From Apiosordaria backusii (Eukaryota > Ascomycota > Sordariomycetes > Sordariales > Lasiosphaeriaceae): DNA of 64,000 bases. The stretch lies in NCBI GenBank assembly GCA_030549205.1, contig JAUKTV010000005.1:2170001-2234000 (forward strand). The letters run 5' to 3'. The position numbers were made by a program, and so were the translations under genes. The notes under the pieces were generated by a model. That model made no database searches and was not told the origin of the DNA. It worked only from the letters and a program-made list of their open reading frames with translations. Every line of letters starts with the position of its first letter. Positions within the stretch are counted from its first letter, which is position 1. This document shows positions 1 to 10,773 of the stretch, in pieces.

Positions 1-309
1 GGCCGTTTAGATGCAGTTGTTGGAAACTATACCACCTGCTTGGGTGAACCCCCTGCCCAACCCCTAGTTTGTCATCACCTCTGTCCCTGCTCCGGCCCAG
101 AGCCTTACTGGCATGTCCACGTATGTTAACCCCGGCCAGAGTAAAACAATTTTTTGTCGTCTTAGACCAAAGGAGGAGCTCCACGACATCCCGTTGACGA
201 CCCAAGCGGTTATCGACTCTATAAGGCTGCGAGCTTCAGAAACAAATTCTTGACGGCCCTCGACGTTTTTCTGATATTCGTTTTTTTAGATGACAAAAGT
301 TGCGAGACG
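1..309. other. Intergenic; nothing recognised
   Basis: No convincing coding region, RNA gene or repeat is visible here. The short reading frames on both strands have no family resemblance. The stretch is probably the promoter and leader of the gene that starts at 310. Confidence 0.5.
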
Positions 310-1046
310 ATGGCTGATCTTCCTCCATGCAACTCCATGGCGCAGGGTGACCTTCTTGACGCCGCAGGCAACAATGGAGGTGGTGCAGACTCGCATCACC
401 CGCACGTGGAAGGCAACATCTTCGACGAACAAACAACCACGCCATCAACCTCGGGCATCCCAACTCCTCTCTCCATTGCTGATTCCGCTGGAAAGACGGG
501 CCCGCCAGTCTCTGAGGATCCTGAAGACGTCAGTGACAGTTTCGTCGAGCTCGATGGCCAACCACGAGGTCTCTTGATAGCAGGTGCCACGCTTGCTGCT
601 ACGTCGGCACCAGTATCTTCTCAAGAGCCCGTTCTCGTCGATGATGATGTCTCAAGCTTGGAGATTGCCAGTAATCCAGGCTGGATACACACCGGTCTTG
701 CAAAAAGCTCATCTTCTGGAGATGAGCTCGTGTCTTCTCGGTAAGATTAGCGACTACCAACCACATTCTCTAGCACAACGAGTACTGACCTTTCTATAGC
801 AGTGCGCTCTTGTCGTCATCTGACGACGAGCATGGCGGCGACCATGAGTATGGCCACGGGGAGATCTTGATGGCGTTTGTGGAAAATGATCGACACGGTC
901 TACCTTCTCGGCTTCACGCACCCAACAATGTGAGCAGAAGGGCAGTCATCATGGCCGTTGTTGCTGCTGTGGCAGTCCATGGAACCGTTTCGCCGCCATA
1001 TCCATACCGTACTGAGATCGAGGAAACACTGGAAGAGCTACTTTGA
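310..1046 (+). CDS. Orphan acidic protein with hydrophobic segment near the C-terminus (2 exons)
   Basis: Model: exons 310-740 and 800-1046, 225 residues. The 59-nt intron has a GTAAGA donor and a TATAG acceptor, and the phase fits exactly (two bases carried over, giving an Arg codon). I chose the ATG at 310 because the upstream in-frame start at 250 only adds a low-quality leader. I do not recognise the protein. It is Ser/Thr/Asp-rich and looks disordered for about 180 residues. Two Ser/acidic stretches flank the splice site. A short hydrophobic run (AVIMAVVAAVAVHG) lies about 30 residues before an acidic C-terminus. That run could be a weak membrane anchor, but it is short and Ala/Val-rich. 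Function unknown. The clean intron is the main support for a real gene. Confidence 0.6.
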
Positions 1047-2715
1047 CGGGTCGATACGTGGCCGGGAATTCTGTAAGAGGTGGACGGAGGGAATGGCTGT
1101 TTGTTGAGAGGAAATCAGATGATACTATGCATTACAACCGGGAAAAGAGCGCAGGTTACCAGAATGCCCATCCGCAACACCGGTATACGCACATTCACAA
1201 CAGCAGGGCAGGAGCGCATGCCTGACCGGTGCCTGCTCAGTCACTCGAGTTGTGTCTGAAGGAAGGAGCATTTCTCGATACCCCGAAAATCAATAGAGAA
1301 GAATCAAAAGTCTGTTGCCACTGCCAGACCGCTTGTTCTATGTCCCCTAACCCACGCATATTCATCATCGCCCCCCTTTTCTTTTTCCCTGGACATTTCA
1401 GCTGCCTTGGGCACCCTCAATAAGTCCTTCAACCACACATGGTCGTCGGCGACAAGAGGCAAAACCACTACCACTGCCACCATTGAGAGATATTAGCCAA
1501 ATGTTCGGTGCTGATACCATCTAACAGTATCACATTGGCCACCACCGGCATGATGATTGGACCAGACTGACAAATCACCTCTGCGAGCCAGGAACACGAA
1601 CCAGTTGCACGGCGACCTACAGTGAACCCCGCCCCAACGACACGATGCATACGCTATGGGTATCCCGTCCCGCCGGCCCAATCGAGCACGTTCCTGAGCT
1701 GTGCTCCTATTCCGTGCATAAGGTTCCGAGCTGATGGCCGTTCTTGAGTGCAGTGCTAAGCAGATTTTGACAATATAGGGAACAAATACCGACGTCCACC
1801 TCCACCAGTCTGTTAACAACAGCATGGGGACAGCACTATTTATGGGCCCGACCAGGGGCCGGCTCCCGGCATCGCCAGCTGGTATCCGCCCGGAAACAGC
1901 CGAATTGTGATTGCCGTGCGCTAATCGCCGGTAATCGCCCTAAAACCCCAGTCTCGACAACCCCTGGTGAGGATCATCGGCTTGGCGAGCTAGGGGATGA
2001 CCCTCCAAGTGGAGATCAAGGCACATCCTTCGAACAGTGGACGTGCGAGAGGATGCGGTCCTCTACCAATGGTTCGGGTGCACTAGGTTAGCATACACGC
2101 CTTCGAAATAGCTACCCGTCAGAGACATAAGGTACAGAGTGTACAGAGATACGAATAGTTGTCCCTCGAGGTAACATCGACACAGGTATCTAGTGGTACC
2201 GCCAAAGCCTCGAAGACACCATTCCATGTGTCTCTGCACTTTTTGTATGTATCAAACTGATCTTTCAACAGCCATCAACTTCGGTAGGACTTCCCCCCTG
2301 GCAGGAACACTTGAGCGGCGGGAGTTTTGTGACAAAAGAAGAGCCTCGCAGCCCTACCCGAGAAGTAAAACAAGGATCAGCGCTCGAGGCCATGTAGCCC
2401 GGAGCTGGATTCGGTCTTGTGCTGACAGACAAGGTCCCTGCGCTTCATATTGTTTCTTTTTGTCTGCATGTCTAAATGGAAACTGACTAGCCCGAGACAA
2501 CTGCATGAGATGGGAACGCCGATGATAGCCTGACAAGCGGGGTCCCCGTTGTTGGTGAAGTTTCGCTGTTTGAAGGAAGGATTGGGAGGAGGGGCCACGG
2601 AGAATGATTTACCAATATCCTTTAACCGCCATTACTCCAGTCCCTCTGGCCTTGGGCACTTTCTGATCTCTCAGGATTCGACTGGGGCCTCAGCTGTCGA
2701 TGTAATTCCGCCACG
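1047..2715. other. Intergenic; no supported gene
   Basis: About 1.7 kb holds only short overlapping frames on both strands with no family resemblance and no convincing intron signals. The last few hundred bases are presumably the promoter and leader of the bZIP-type gene at 2716. Confidence 0.45.
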
Positions 2716-3669
2716 ATGGGCCCCATGAGCGATACCTCTCATCACTGGCTCTACAGCCAGCAACTAAGCGACGATGTTAACACCCATAGTCTCGACATAT
2801 CCGCTACTCCCGGCTCTTTCAGCGGTACCCTTGTTGGGCCCATGGAGCAAGACGTCTTGGCTTATGGCTTTTCCGAGCCCGACTTGACATCACACCCGTG
2901 GGCTGGATTTCAGGAGCCTTATGGCCTGAACAGCAACATCTCTGAGGCGCAGCCACCAGGATTCACCGGCCCTTGGCAATCCCCAGATGTGCTTACCCCA
3001 TATTTATGCGGGCCATCGACGCAAATCAGCCAGGAACCGATCCAGCTTGTGTCACCTGCCTCCAACAATTCCGAAGTTTCACAACATCAAGCCCCTACAT
3101 CCAAACAGCCGGGCCAAGTTCTTCGTTGGAAGCCACCGTCGACCTCATGTTCCCCAGCATCGAAAATAAGTGGCACTTCGCGAGCCCCCGGGCAACCGTC
3201 TCCAGAAGGAGCCACCGGGCTCACGGCAGCCGAAGAACAGGAACAACTGGAGCAAGCCCGGGCTCACCGGCGCAAGATCAAGTCTCAATCGAGACTGAAA
3301 ACAAAGAGGACTTGGCAGAATCTTGTGTCGGAGTCTGCTGCTTTGCAGGACCAGAACGCAGACCTTGCTGCTCAGTTCAGGACGCTGGGAGAGCAAATCC
3401 TTGGCCTGAGGAACCAACTGCTGCTTCATACACATTGCGACGATGGCAGTATCGCTGAGTATTTGACACAAACTGCGGATAAGATGTGAGTTCCGGACCT
3501 TATCAATTTATTTTATCTACGTACTAACCTGGTGAACAGAGTTGCAACGGCTGAGCAGCAGTATCAGCATAGCAAGAGCTGTCAGACTTGTGTGGTGACT
3601 AACGCACCCGCGGAGATGACGACGGGGTTCGTTGCTTATACCAATGATGCTTACGAAGATGAAACCTGA
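2716..3669 (+). CDS. bZIP-type (ATF/CREB-like) protein with non-canonical basic region
   Basis: Model: exons 2716-3485 and 3540-3669, 299 residues. The 54-nt intron has GTGAGT, a TACTAAC branch site and ACAG. Residues 1-170 are low-complexity, Ser/Pro/Gln-rich. A basic stretch (182-199) is followed by five leucines in perfect heptad register: L203, L210, L217, L224 and L231. After the zipper comes a segment like LLLHTHC...IAEYL, which is typical of fungal ATF/CREB-type bZIPs. These normally bind CRE-like DNA as dimers and regulate stress or development. By spacing from the zipper, the invariant basic-region Arg is R193, but the invariant Asn eight residues earlier is Arg (R185). The two Ala positions are also not conserved. 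DNA binding may therefore be altered or lost. A role as a dimerisation partner is possible but is inference. Confidence 0.72.
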
Positions 3670-4833
3670 TCAAAGATTGGCGGATTCTACAAGATTGTGA
3701 TGATTGGGTGATTTTTCCTTCATGAAGTACACAAGGCGTTGGTAGGAGTGTTGGTAGGCTGACTGCTAGGTCAAACGAAAGTGATACCCCAGGAGGAAAT
3801 GTTGTGAGGGATGTTTTGAAGTCTTTCTCGGGGATTGTTTGTTCACTTTCCAGGGGTCATTGGATATGGTGGGTTTCTTATTAGCTTTTGGTGTGGTTAG
3901 CAAGGGCTTCGACATCTCGAATCTTGTTCGCGACTCAATCTTGCACTCGACCTTTCAAGTATATAAGCCAGAGAACCAATATAAATTCTGGTTACTAAAC
4001 ACATCGACCACAGCCTGAGGCATCTGTTCCGTTTGACGGTGATGCTAAAACAGGAAGGAACTAAATGCCTGATTTATAAAGCAAGGTCGGGTACCACAGC
4101 AGAGGAGGCCGCCAAGTACCTACCTGGGGCGGTCCGCTCCAGCTGCGCAGCCCTGCAAAATAGTGGGTTCTATGTGGCTCGTTAGCGCCTTTCCCCCAAT
4201 TTTTGCTTTCCCCAAGTCCTTACCCGGCCGCCGTGTGACTCAGCTTGGGGTTGACATGCAAACACTAAGCATCTCACAGACCACTAAGAATTCCTGATCA
4301 ACGACGGCGAACATCCAATGTGACTTGGAGAATGGTCTGTGGCGTCGCGCACTCCCTTGCCGGTCAAGGGCAGGCATGAATGTGACACAATTGTCAAACG
4401 CAAATATAACTTGGTCTTCATCCCTTCATAAGCTGTGCCATACCGCTCTCTCATCTGATTGAAACGTGTGTGAGGTCCTCCTGTCTGTTTGTCAGTTCGT
4501 CGAGTTCATTTTTCGAGGAGCAGTGCAGTGAAGTGTGTGTGTGCCTTCCTTCCTCCTTGCCATCCCACCTATTTCTCAGGTTGCTCTTGCTTTCGAATTC
4601 ACAATCGGAATTTACTTTTCCCACAATTTGAATTTGAAATCCAGAATTTTTTGGGAGCCAAATTTCTCACCAGGAGACAACGGCTGGCTGGCGTAAAAAC
4701 TGAAAACCAGCAGAAAAAAAAAGGTTCCCCCCGCCAAATTATACCCCAGACTTTGTGGTGAACCTCAGCCCCACACAACCACAACTCTCAACAACACCAC
4801 CTGAGATACGGCATATGAGATCAACAGTCCGAC
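3670..4833. other. Intergenic between bZIP-type gene and RNA cyclase
   Basis: Nothing coding is supported. The part just upstream of 4834 is A/C-rich (AACCTCAGCC, CAACACCACC), as is usual for fungal 5' leaders. I read it as the promoter and leader of the cyclase gene. Confidence 0.45.
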
Positions 4834-6270
4834 ATGGAAAAGCAACGACCGGTTATCGAGCTCGACGGGAGAACAGGTGAAGGAGGTGGGCAACTGGTGC
4901 GCATAGCATGCGCACTTGCCGCCGTCGCCACTGTCCCAATCCGCATAACCCATGTGCGGGGGAATCGAGAGGGTCCTCGAGGAGGAGCCAAAGGCGGAGG
5001 TTTGTCTTGTTCTTGTTCTTGTTCTTGTTCTTGTTCTTCTCACGCACCACCATCATCACACTTTCCTCTCTACCCCAGATTCACTTTGAAAGACACCCTG
5101 AAAGACCACCGAGACAAACTAATCACTAACAACCCCCCTCCCCCTTTAGGCCTAAAGTCACAGCACGTAACAGCCATCGAATACCTCGCCACAGCAACCC
5201 AAGCCGAAGTCGACGGCCTCTCGGTCGGCTCCCACACACTCGAGTTCCGTCCCCGGCTCAAACCCTCATCCCTAAAAGACCGCACTATCAAAATCGAAGC
5301 CGACTCCCCCGCCGCGTCCACCCTCCTCATCTTCCAGGCCGTCTTCCCCTTTTTGCTCTTTTCTGGCAGCAGCGACAAGGCCGACGAGCCAATAACGCTC
5401 GAGCTCTCCGGCGGCACCAACGTTTCCTTTTCCTTGAGCTACGAGTACCTCGACCAAGTGCTCCTACCAACTCTCGAGAATGCCTTTGGCATCGTCGTGC
5501 AGAGGAAGCTGATCTCGAGGGGTTGGAGTCTAGGCAAGGCGTCGAGGGGGAAGTGCTCGTTTCAGTTTAACCCTCTTAGGGCCGGGGAGACGCTCACATT
5601 CAGGGATAATGGCTTGGGGGAGATTTATGGGGGTGGTCCGGGGGATATGGATCTCGAAGCTATTGACGTGTCGATGATCATTCCCTATGCCATGCAAGAG
5701 TCGATGACGCAGGCGCTGGTGACGGATTTGGAGGAGCTGTTCCCGGATGTGGAGGTGAACTTCAAGGTGACGGAGGATTCGGGGCAGGATTCGAGGATTT
5801 ATGTGCTGCTTGTGGGGAGGTCGGGGGAGCTGAGATGGGGAAGGGATTTGCTTACGTCCACGCCCAAGAAGTCAAAGACGAAGAGCGCGGCGATGATGAG
5901 CTCGGAGTCGCTGAGCCAGAGCTTGTCGAGGAAGCTGTGCAAGGAGCTGTTTGACGAGGTTTCTGCGGGGGGTGTGGTGGATGAGTTTCTTCAAGACCAG
6001 CTGGCCATCTTCCAGGCGCTGGCAGAGGGCAAGACGTCGTTTCCGAGGAGTCATGATGAGAATGGGGAGTTGGAGCAGGCGATGAGCAAGCTGAGTCTGG
6101 ACGAGAAGTTACGGAAGGACAAGACGATTATACCGTTTGGGGAGGGGAGCACGCATGCCAAGACGGCGAGGTGGGTGACGGCTGAGGTGTTACCAGAGGT
6201 CAAATGGTACAACAAGGGGAGGATATGCCATGGTGTTGGCATGCATATGGAGAAGGTGTCAACACGGTAA
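4834..6270 (+). CDS. RTCA: RNA 3'-terminal phosphate cyclase
   Basis: Model: exons 4834-4999 and 5150-6270, 428 residues. The enzyme uses ATP to convert an RNA 3'-phosphate into a 2',3'-cyclic phosphate through a covalent His-AMP intermediate. Seen: the N-terminal family signature TGEGGGQ (residues 14-20), GLKSQHVTAIEY after the splice, the DQLAIFQALAEG segment near the C-terminus, and the His in GSTHAKTARW (about residue 391). That His aligns with the nucleotidylated His of RtcA-type enzymes, which argues for a true cyclase rather than Rcl1, the catalytically inactive ribosome-biogenesis relative. The intron (5000-5149, GTTTGT donor, CACTAAC branch, TTTAG) is 150 nt, a multiple of three and stop-free. 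Unspliced RNA would therefore add 50 residues, including a Ser-Cys repeat that interrupts the conserved core. It is convergent with the Tcd1-like gene. Confidence 0.9.
   Translation: MEKQRPVIELDGRTGEGGGQLVRIACALAAVATVPIRITHVRGNREGPRGGAKGGGLSCSCSCSCSCSSHAPPSSHFPLYPRFTLKDTLKDHRDKLITNNPPPPLGLKSQHVTAIEYLATATQAEVDGLSVGSHTLEFRPRLKPSSLKDRTIKIEADSPAASTLLIFQAVFPFLLFSGSSDKADEPITLELSGGTNVSFSLSYEYLDQVLLPTLENAFGIVVQRKLISRGWSLGKASRGKCSFQFNPLRAGETLTFRDNGLGEIYGGGPGDMDLEAIDVSMIIPYAMQESMTQALVTDLEELFPDVEVNFKVTEDSGQDSRIYVLLVGRSGELRWGRDLLTSTPKKSKTKSAAMMSSESLSQSLSRKLCKELFDEVSAGGVVDEFLQDQLAIFQALAEGKTSFPRSHDENGELEQAMSKLSLDEKLRKDKTIIPFGEGSTHAKTARWVTAEVLPEVKWYNKGRICHGVGMHMEKVSTR
5004..5039 (+). repeat. TTCTTG hexanucleotide microsatellite inside the cyclase intron
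   Basis: Four perfect TTCTTG units plus partial or variant units at both ends lie just inside the 5' splice site of the cyclase intron. Read through, the array encodes alternating Ser and Cys. It also acts as a pyrimidine-rich stretch within the intron. Confidence 0.85.
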
Positions 6271-6594
6271 AGAAGCATACCTAGACGGTCTAGTTATTTG
6301 CAGCCATTTTTTGTGGTGGCTACAAGGCAGCAGTCAGCAAGCGTGCTAGCAGCGTTTGCTTTTTGGGGGAAAACTCCTAGGATGGAGATTAGCTGGTTGA
6401 TACCACGCAGCTATTAATCTGAATGAGATCTCTGGGGGCATGCTTGATGCCTCAATTGAGAATCTCGGTTGACTTTCTGAGTCTGCGTTAAATGTTGAGA
6501 TGCACGTGTCCGAAGTAGAACTCGTACATTAAATGTGGCGATATAGCGTTTGGTTTTGTTGGGTTCACGAGATATATTCTTTTTATTTTAGTAT
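6271..6594. other. Convergent 3' intergenic region
   Basis: This gap lies between the stop of the cyclase gene (+) and the stop of the Tcd1-like gene (-). No gene is seen. It presumably holds both 3' UTRs. The AT-rich stretch near 6575-6595 would suit 3'-end formation. Confidence 0.45.
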
Positions 6595-8234
6595 TCAAGG
6601 TCTGTGCCGTTCATAGGCCTCAGCCTCCTTTTGCTGTCTCTCAACAAGCTCAATAACCTCTGGGCTGTAGAGGTCCTCGAGAGACTTGTCGCCCAAAAGC
6701 ACCTCTTTCTGGTGCCTCACAGCTTCCTCCTTGGTCATGCAGACCAGGTCGCGAAGCCTGAGGTTGGAGGACTTTTGCTCGTCTTTGCCCTCTCCAATGC
6801 GGATCAGAGTCGTGGTGGTCGGCTTCCTCCACCGGATGAGCATCAGCTTGGTCGGGACGCCGGTGACGGCACTTCTGCCCCTGAAGGCCTCCTCGACTAC
6901 GAAGGCGATGTCACCGGGTGTGATGGGCACCTTGAGGCCGACGCAGACGTCGGTGTGGCCGCCTTCGATCATGCGGACGACCTTCTCCTCGCTGGCTTGG
7001 ACGTAGGCAAGGATGGCCTCGTACATCTTGTCGCGGGCCTTGGCGGGTTGGTAGTCCATTGGGTAGCCTGTACCTGTCAGTATCTGCTCTAAAAGAAGAT
7101 AGAGAACGAAAAGTGAGCTTACCCGTAATCTTCAGAATAACATGATTCGCAGCCACATATCCAAAAACGGCCGGCATGGTCCCCAACACCGGTAAAATCC
7201 TCACCCTAAAATCCGGCAGCGCGCCCAAATCGCCCACGTCCCCCTTTTTGAACTCTTCTTCGGGCAGCGGCAAAAGCGCCGCTTTGCCCTCGCCCATTTT
7301 TTCGGTTGAGTATACGACGGGAATACCACTGGTAACACCCAGCAGCTTCAGCTTTCTCCTCGTCGCCCTAGACAGCCCATCCTCAAAACTCGCCCCGATA
7401 TCCCCCACCATCACCCTGGTAGGATCGCTCTTCGTGCCCGCCCCCATGGCGGAGATAACCGGTAAGCCATGGTCATGGCAGTATTTCAACAACTCAACTT
7501 TGCTCTCAATGTTGTCAATCGCATCAATCACAAAATCTGGCTTTTGGCCCTCCCAGTCAGCTAATAAATCATCCGCTACCGACTTGTCGAACTTTTGCAG
7601 GCGCAAATCGAATTTGGTCCAGGGGGTGACGGCGCACAGGCGGCGCTGGAGGCACTGGACTTTGGGCAGGCCGACGTCGGCGAGGGTGGCGACTGCGTGC
7701 CGGTTGAGGGAGGACAAGGTGACTTGGTCAAAGTCGATGAGACGAATCTTGGAGACGCCAGACCGGGAAAGCGCGGCACAGGCGTGGGAGCCGACGCCGC
7801 CGCAGCCGACTATGATGACGAACGAGTTGCGGAGCTTGGAGAGGCCGGCGTCGCCAAGGAAGACGCGGTTGCGGGCGAGTTGCTCCAAGAAGAGCTCGTC
7901 GTCGAAGTCACCGTTTTGGGCGCGGTGGGCGAGGATTTGGTTGTGCTCGTCTTCTTTGTCCGGTTTGGGGAGGGGGCCGACGCGGGTTAGCTGGGGGGTG
8001 TTAGTGGTTATCTAGATTGGGAAATCAGGGGTTCACGGGGGGGATTACTTTTTGGACACCAGGTTGGTCATCGAGCGGGTTGGGAATGGACTGCTTTAGG
8101 CGGTTGAGTCGTTCATCTTTTTGGAGGCGCTGGTAGCTGAGGATAGCACCAGCGGCGACGGCTGCGGACACTACAGCGGTTGCGGCAAGTTGCACCTTGT
8201 TGTTGGAGGTGGTCTGGGAGAGGAGGGATGCCAT
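6595..8234 (-). CDS. tcd1: tRNA threonylcarbamoyladenosine dehydratase (Tcd1/Tcd2-like, E1/ThiF fold)
   Basis: Model on the minus strand: exons 8234-8037, 7990-7123 and 7067-6595, 512 residues. Introns are 46 nt (GTGAAC...CCCAG) and 55 nt (GTAAGC, CTGAC branch, ACAG), and all phases fit. The family dehydrates t6A37 to cyclic ct6A in ANN-decoding tRNAs using ATP. In yeast the enzymes sit on the mitochondrial outer membrane. Seen: an N-terminal membrane segment (about 16-35), the Rossmann loop GCGGVGS (about 128-134), the acidic end of strand 2 (LIDFD), the SLNRHAV motif, and DAIDN downstream. The C-terminal exon is fungal-type and basic. An acceptor 6 bases earlier (after 7074) would also keep frame, but it sits too close to the branch site. 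Start chosen at the ATG of the hydrophobic exon. Length is slightly above the yeast proteins. Confidence 0.88.
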
Positions 8235-9253
8235 TGTGCGACTAGTTCATGTACAGAAAAGATGCTTTATGGGGTATTACGTTGGTTAGGTGTTCATTGC
8301 ATCATGCGGCCGTATATTTGTGAGGATATGGACAAGGCAATGTTGCGCAGCGCTTGGCTTTTGATCTGATAAGATGTTGTCGCAAGCTCGACTTTTTGCC
8401 CACAAAAAGTGATCCAAACTTTCTCCAGTTGGGTTTCGTCATGGCCGTTGAGACAGGGGTTCAAGCCTGAGTTGCCTGCCGGATGTCTTTGGGCTGACTG
8501 CCAAGTGGCGCCATCCCTGTTCAGGTTGGTTGCGCTCCGGCATTCTGGTCATGGTTTGGTCACTGTTGTCCAACATCCAACAACGTCCGGGTTTCTTCGG
8601 AATTTTCAGAGTTTCGACAGGTTGACCTGTAGACGATTTCCTGCCTCGCAAGATTGACCAGAAAAAATCATACCGAAACCGAACACGGTGCCTCGAGCTT
8701 CGCATTCGGGATTCATACCCCTACAAGACACAGCCCTCCCACCAGGATCCTGCTCTCGCAATCGCATTCGGGTTCGCCGCATGTGGAGCGATGGAACCTC
8801 CCGGACTGACCTCCAGCATGGAACCCCGCGTTGCTGTTCACCGCGACTACACTACAAACCCAACAACTGTTGGTTGTCACATGCAGCTCTAGATCCAACT
8901 GTCTCAAGAGACGCTGCCCAGGATACAATCTCGTTCCAATGCATATGCAGACGAAAGCTCCTGGAGCTTCGGGCACCAATAAACGCGGAAGGGCATGCTT
9001 GGAGGTCAGTTCAACCGTGATAGCATCCAATTGGAGAACCTCCATAACCATGCTCATCCCCGCAAATGCGACGCAGCATGCGATGAAAGAGGGGCGGTGG
9101 TGGGCCACCATTCTTCTGAGAAGGTCAGCTGAACTCAGGGGCTCTTCTACATATAAAAGGGCCTCATCTTCATGTCATGCCAGATGATATTTCACACATA
9201 GACTTTACCAGACAACTTTCTATTCAAACCCCCCTTCGACTTCACTTTCCAAA
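8235..9253. other. Divergent intergenic region with SDR promoter
   Basis: About 1 kb separates the Tcd1-like gene (-) from the SDR gene (+). Short frames on both strands are unsupported. The only clear element is the TATA-like box near 9151. Confidence 0.45.
9149..9160 (+). promoter_or_regulatory. TATA-like box of the SDR gene
   Basis: The sequence ACATATAAAAGG lies about 100 bases before the ATG at 9254 and is followed by a pyrimidine/A-rich leader (CAAACCCCCC, CTTTCCAAAATGG). Position and sequence suit a TATA element, which is not common for fungal housekeeping genes. It suggests regulated or strong expression (inference). Confidence 0.5.
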
Positions 9254-10024
9254 ATGGCCAAGACAGTCCTCATCACCGGTGCCGCTGGCGGTCTCGGAAA
9301 GGCTATCGCCGATGCTTTCCTCGCAGGTGGTGCTAATGTCGCTGTATGCGATGTAAACACTCAACGAATCACCGCTGTTGAAGAAGAATGGACCAAATCC
9401 TACGACGGCAAGTTCCTCGTTCAACAAACCGACGTCACAGACGAGGCTGCTGTTCAGAGCCTTGTCGACGCCACTGTCGCCAAATTCGGCCGTCTGGACG
9501 TTCTGATCAACAACGCCGGCATCATGGACGACTTTTCTCCCGTTGGCGCTTGCTCCAAGGAGACCTGGGACCGTGTCCTCAACATCAACCTCAACGGGCC
9601 ATACACCACCTCCAAGGTCGCCATTGCTCAGTTCGAGAAGCAGGAGCCCTCCGGCGGGATCATCATCAACATGGGCTCCAACGCAAGCTATCACGGATTC
9701 AAGGCCGGAGCGGCTTACTCAGTGTCAAAGGCCGGTGTCATGGCGCTGACGAAGAATACTGCTGGTTTCTACGGGCCAAAGGGCATCTACAGTATTGCTT
9801 TGCTGTTGGGCGGTATGAACACCAATATTACCGATGCTTTTGCCAGGGGGATGCACATGGAAGCATATCAAGCTATTGCCGCCTCGCAGTCCCCAGTCGG
9901 CCCGGAAAAGATGGTCCCTATCGAGAGCGTGGCCAAGTACTGCGTTTTCCTTTCGGAGAAGGACATTGCGACGAGCGCGAACGGGTCGTGCATTGTGTTC
10001 AACAATAACTGGCCTGAGGCGTAA
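9254..10024 (+). CDS. Classical short-chain dehydrogenase/reductase (SDR)
   Basis: Intronless, 256 residues, typical length for a classical SDR. Seen: the dinucleotide-binding motif TGAAGGLG (8-15), an acidic residue at the end of strand 2 (D33 in VCDVN, which usually favours NAD(H) over NADP(H)), DVTD (60-63), NNAG (86-89), catalytic Ser142 in the GSNAS context, and YSVSK with Tyr155 and Lys159. The catalytic set is complete, so it should be an active NAD-dependent oxidoreductase, probably cytosolic because no signal or peroxisomal tail is visible. The substrate cannot be told from sequence. Candidates include sugar-alcohol or secondary-alcohol dehydrogenases. The AAAATGGCC start context and the TATA box about 100 nt upstream support the start. 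It stands alone, with no biosynthetic cluster around it. Confidence 0.9.
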   Translation: MAKTVLITGAAGGLGKAIADAFLAGGANVAVCDVNTQRITAVEEEWTKSYDGKFLVQQTDVTDEAAVQSLVDATVAKFGRLDVLINNAGIMDDFSPVGACSKETWDRVLNINLNGPYTTSKVAIAQFEKQEPSGGIIINMGSNASYHGFKAGAAYSVSKAGVMALTKNTAGFYGPKGIYSIALLLGGMNTNITDAFARGMHMEAYQAIAASQSPVGPEKMVPIESVAKYCVFLSEKDIATSANGSCIVFNNNWPEA

Positions 10025-10773
10025 ATAGTGGAGATGCAGGGGTTGTACGAGAGGAAAAGGGGCAGAGTAAATAAAGCATGTAATTGGATGATACCTTGTT
10101 GATAGCTTATGAAAGACATGAACAGCGTTTTGATACCAACCCACACTGGGGACAGGATCATGATGAAAGCAAGTAAAGGGATCAAGCTCATGCAGTGTTG
10201 ATGAACTTTTCTAGCAAAGTACATGTACATATATCTCGGCAACTCACAGCAAGACCATCAAAGGCTCAGTGGGCGGCCAACCATTCAGCGTTGTATAACT
10301 ATTGATGTCGCACAAGCAGAAAAAGGAGAAGTAATTATAAAGATACCGTTTGTCATTTCCAAGGGTCATCGGTAAAGGGGGTACTAACTACTAGACTACT
10401 ACAACACATGAAAAGACAAAACAAAACGAACAAAAACCAAAAAACTAACCAACACATTCCAACAGAGAAAAGGTACAAAAACAGGGGGACTTTACAAAAA
10501 GAGGGTCAAGAAATTTCGGCAAGAGAAGAAGAAAAATGCCAGTGCACTGAGACCTAGAATTCCTCCATCCATGTCTTGTTTCCCAGACCCCTGGACAAGT
10601 TAGTTGTCGTTATTGTCGTTGTTGCTGTTGTAAAATCCACCTTGTTGTTGTCGCCAAGCTAGGTAGTCGGCATTTCCTTCCCCCTTTTACTCATCTAGAA
10701 AGCAAGGAGAGAGAAAGGAGGGAGAGCGAGCTTGGTGAGAGTGCCGACTACGGCTTGTATCTGTAAGCGGCGC
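10025..10773. other. Convergent 3' intergenic region
   Basis: This lies between the SDR stop (+) and the stop of the small secreted protein (-). It has A-rich tracts around 10390-10510 (for example CAAAACGAACAAAAACC) and short TTGT/GTTG repeats near 10600-10640. No gene is seen. Confidence 0.45.
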
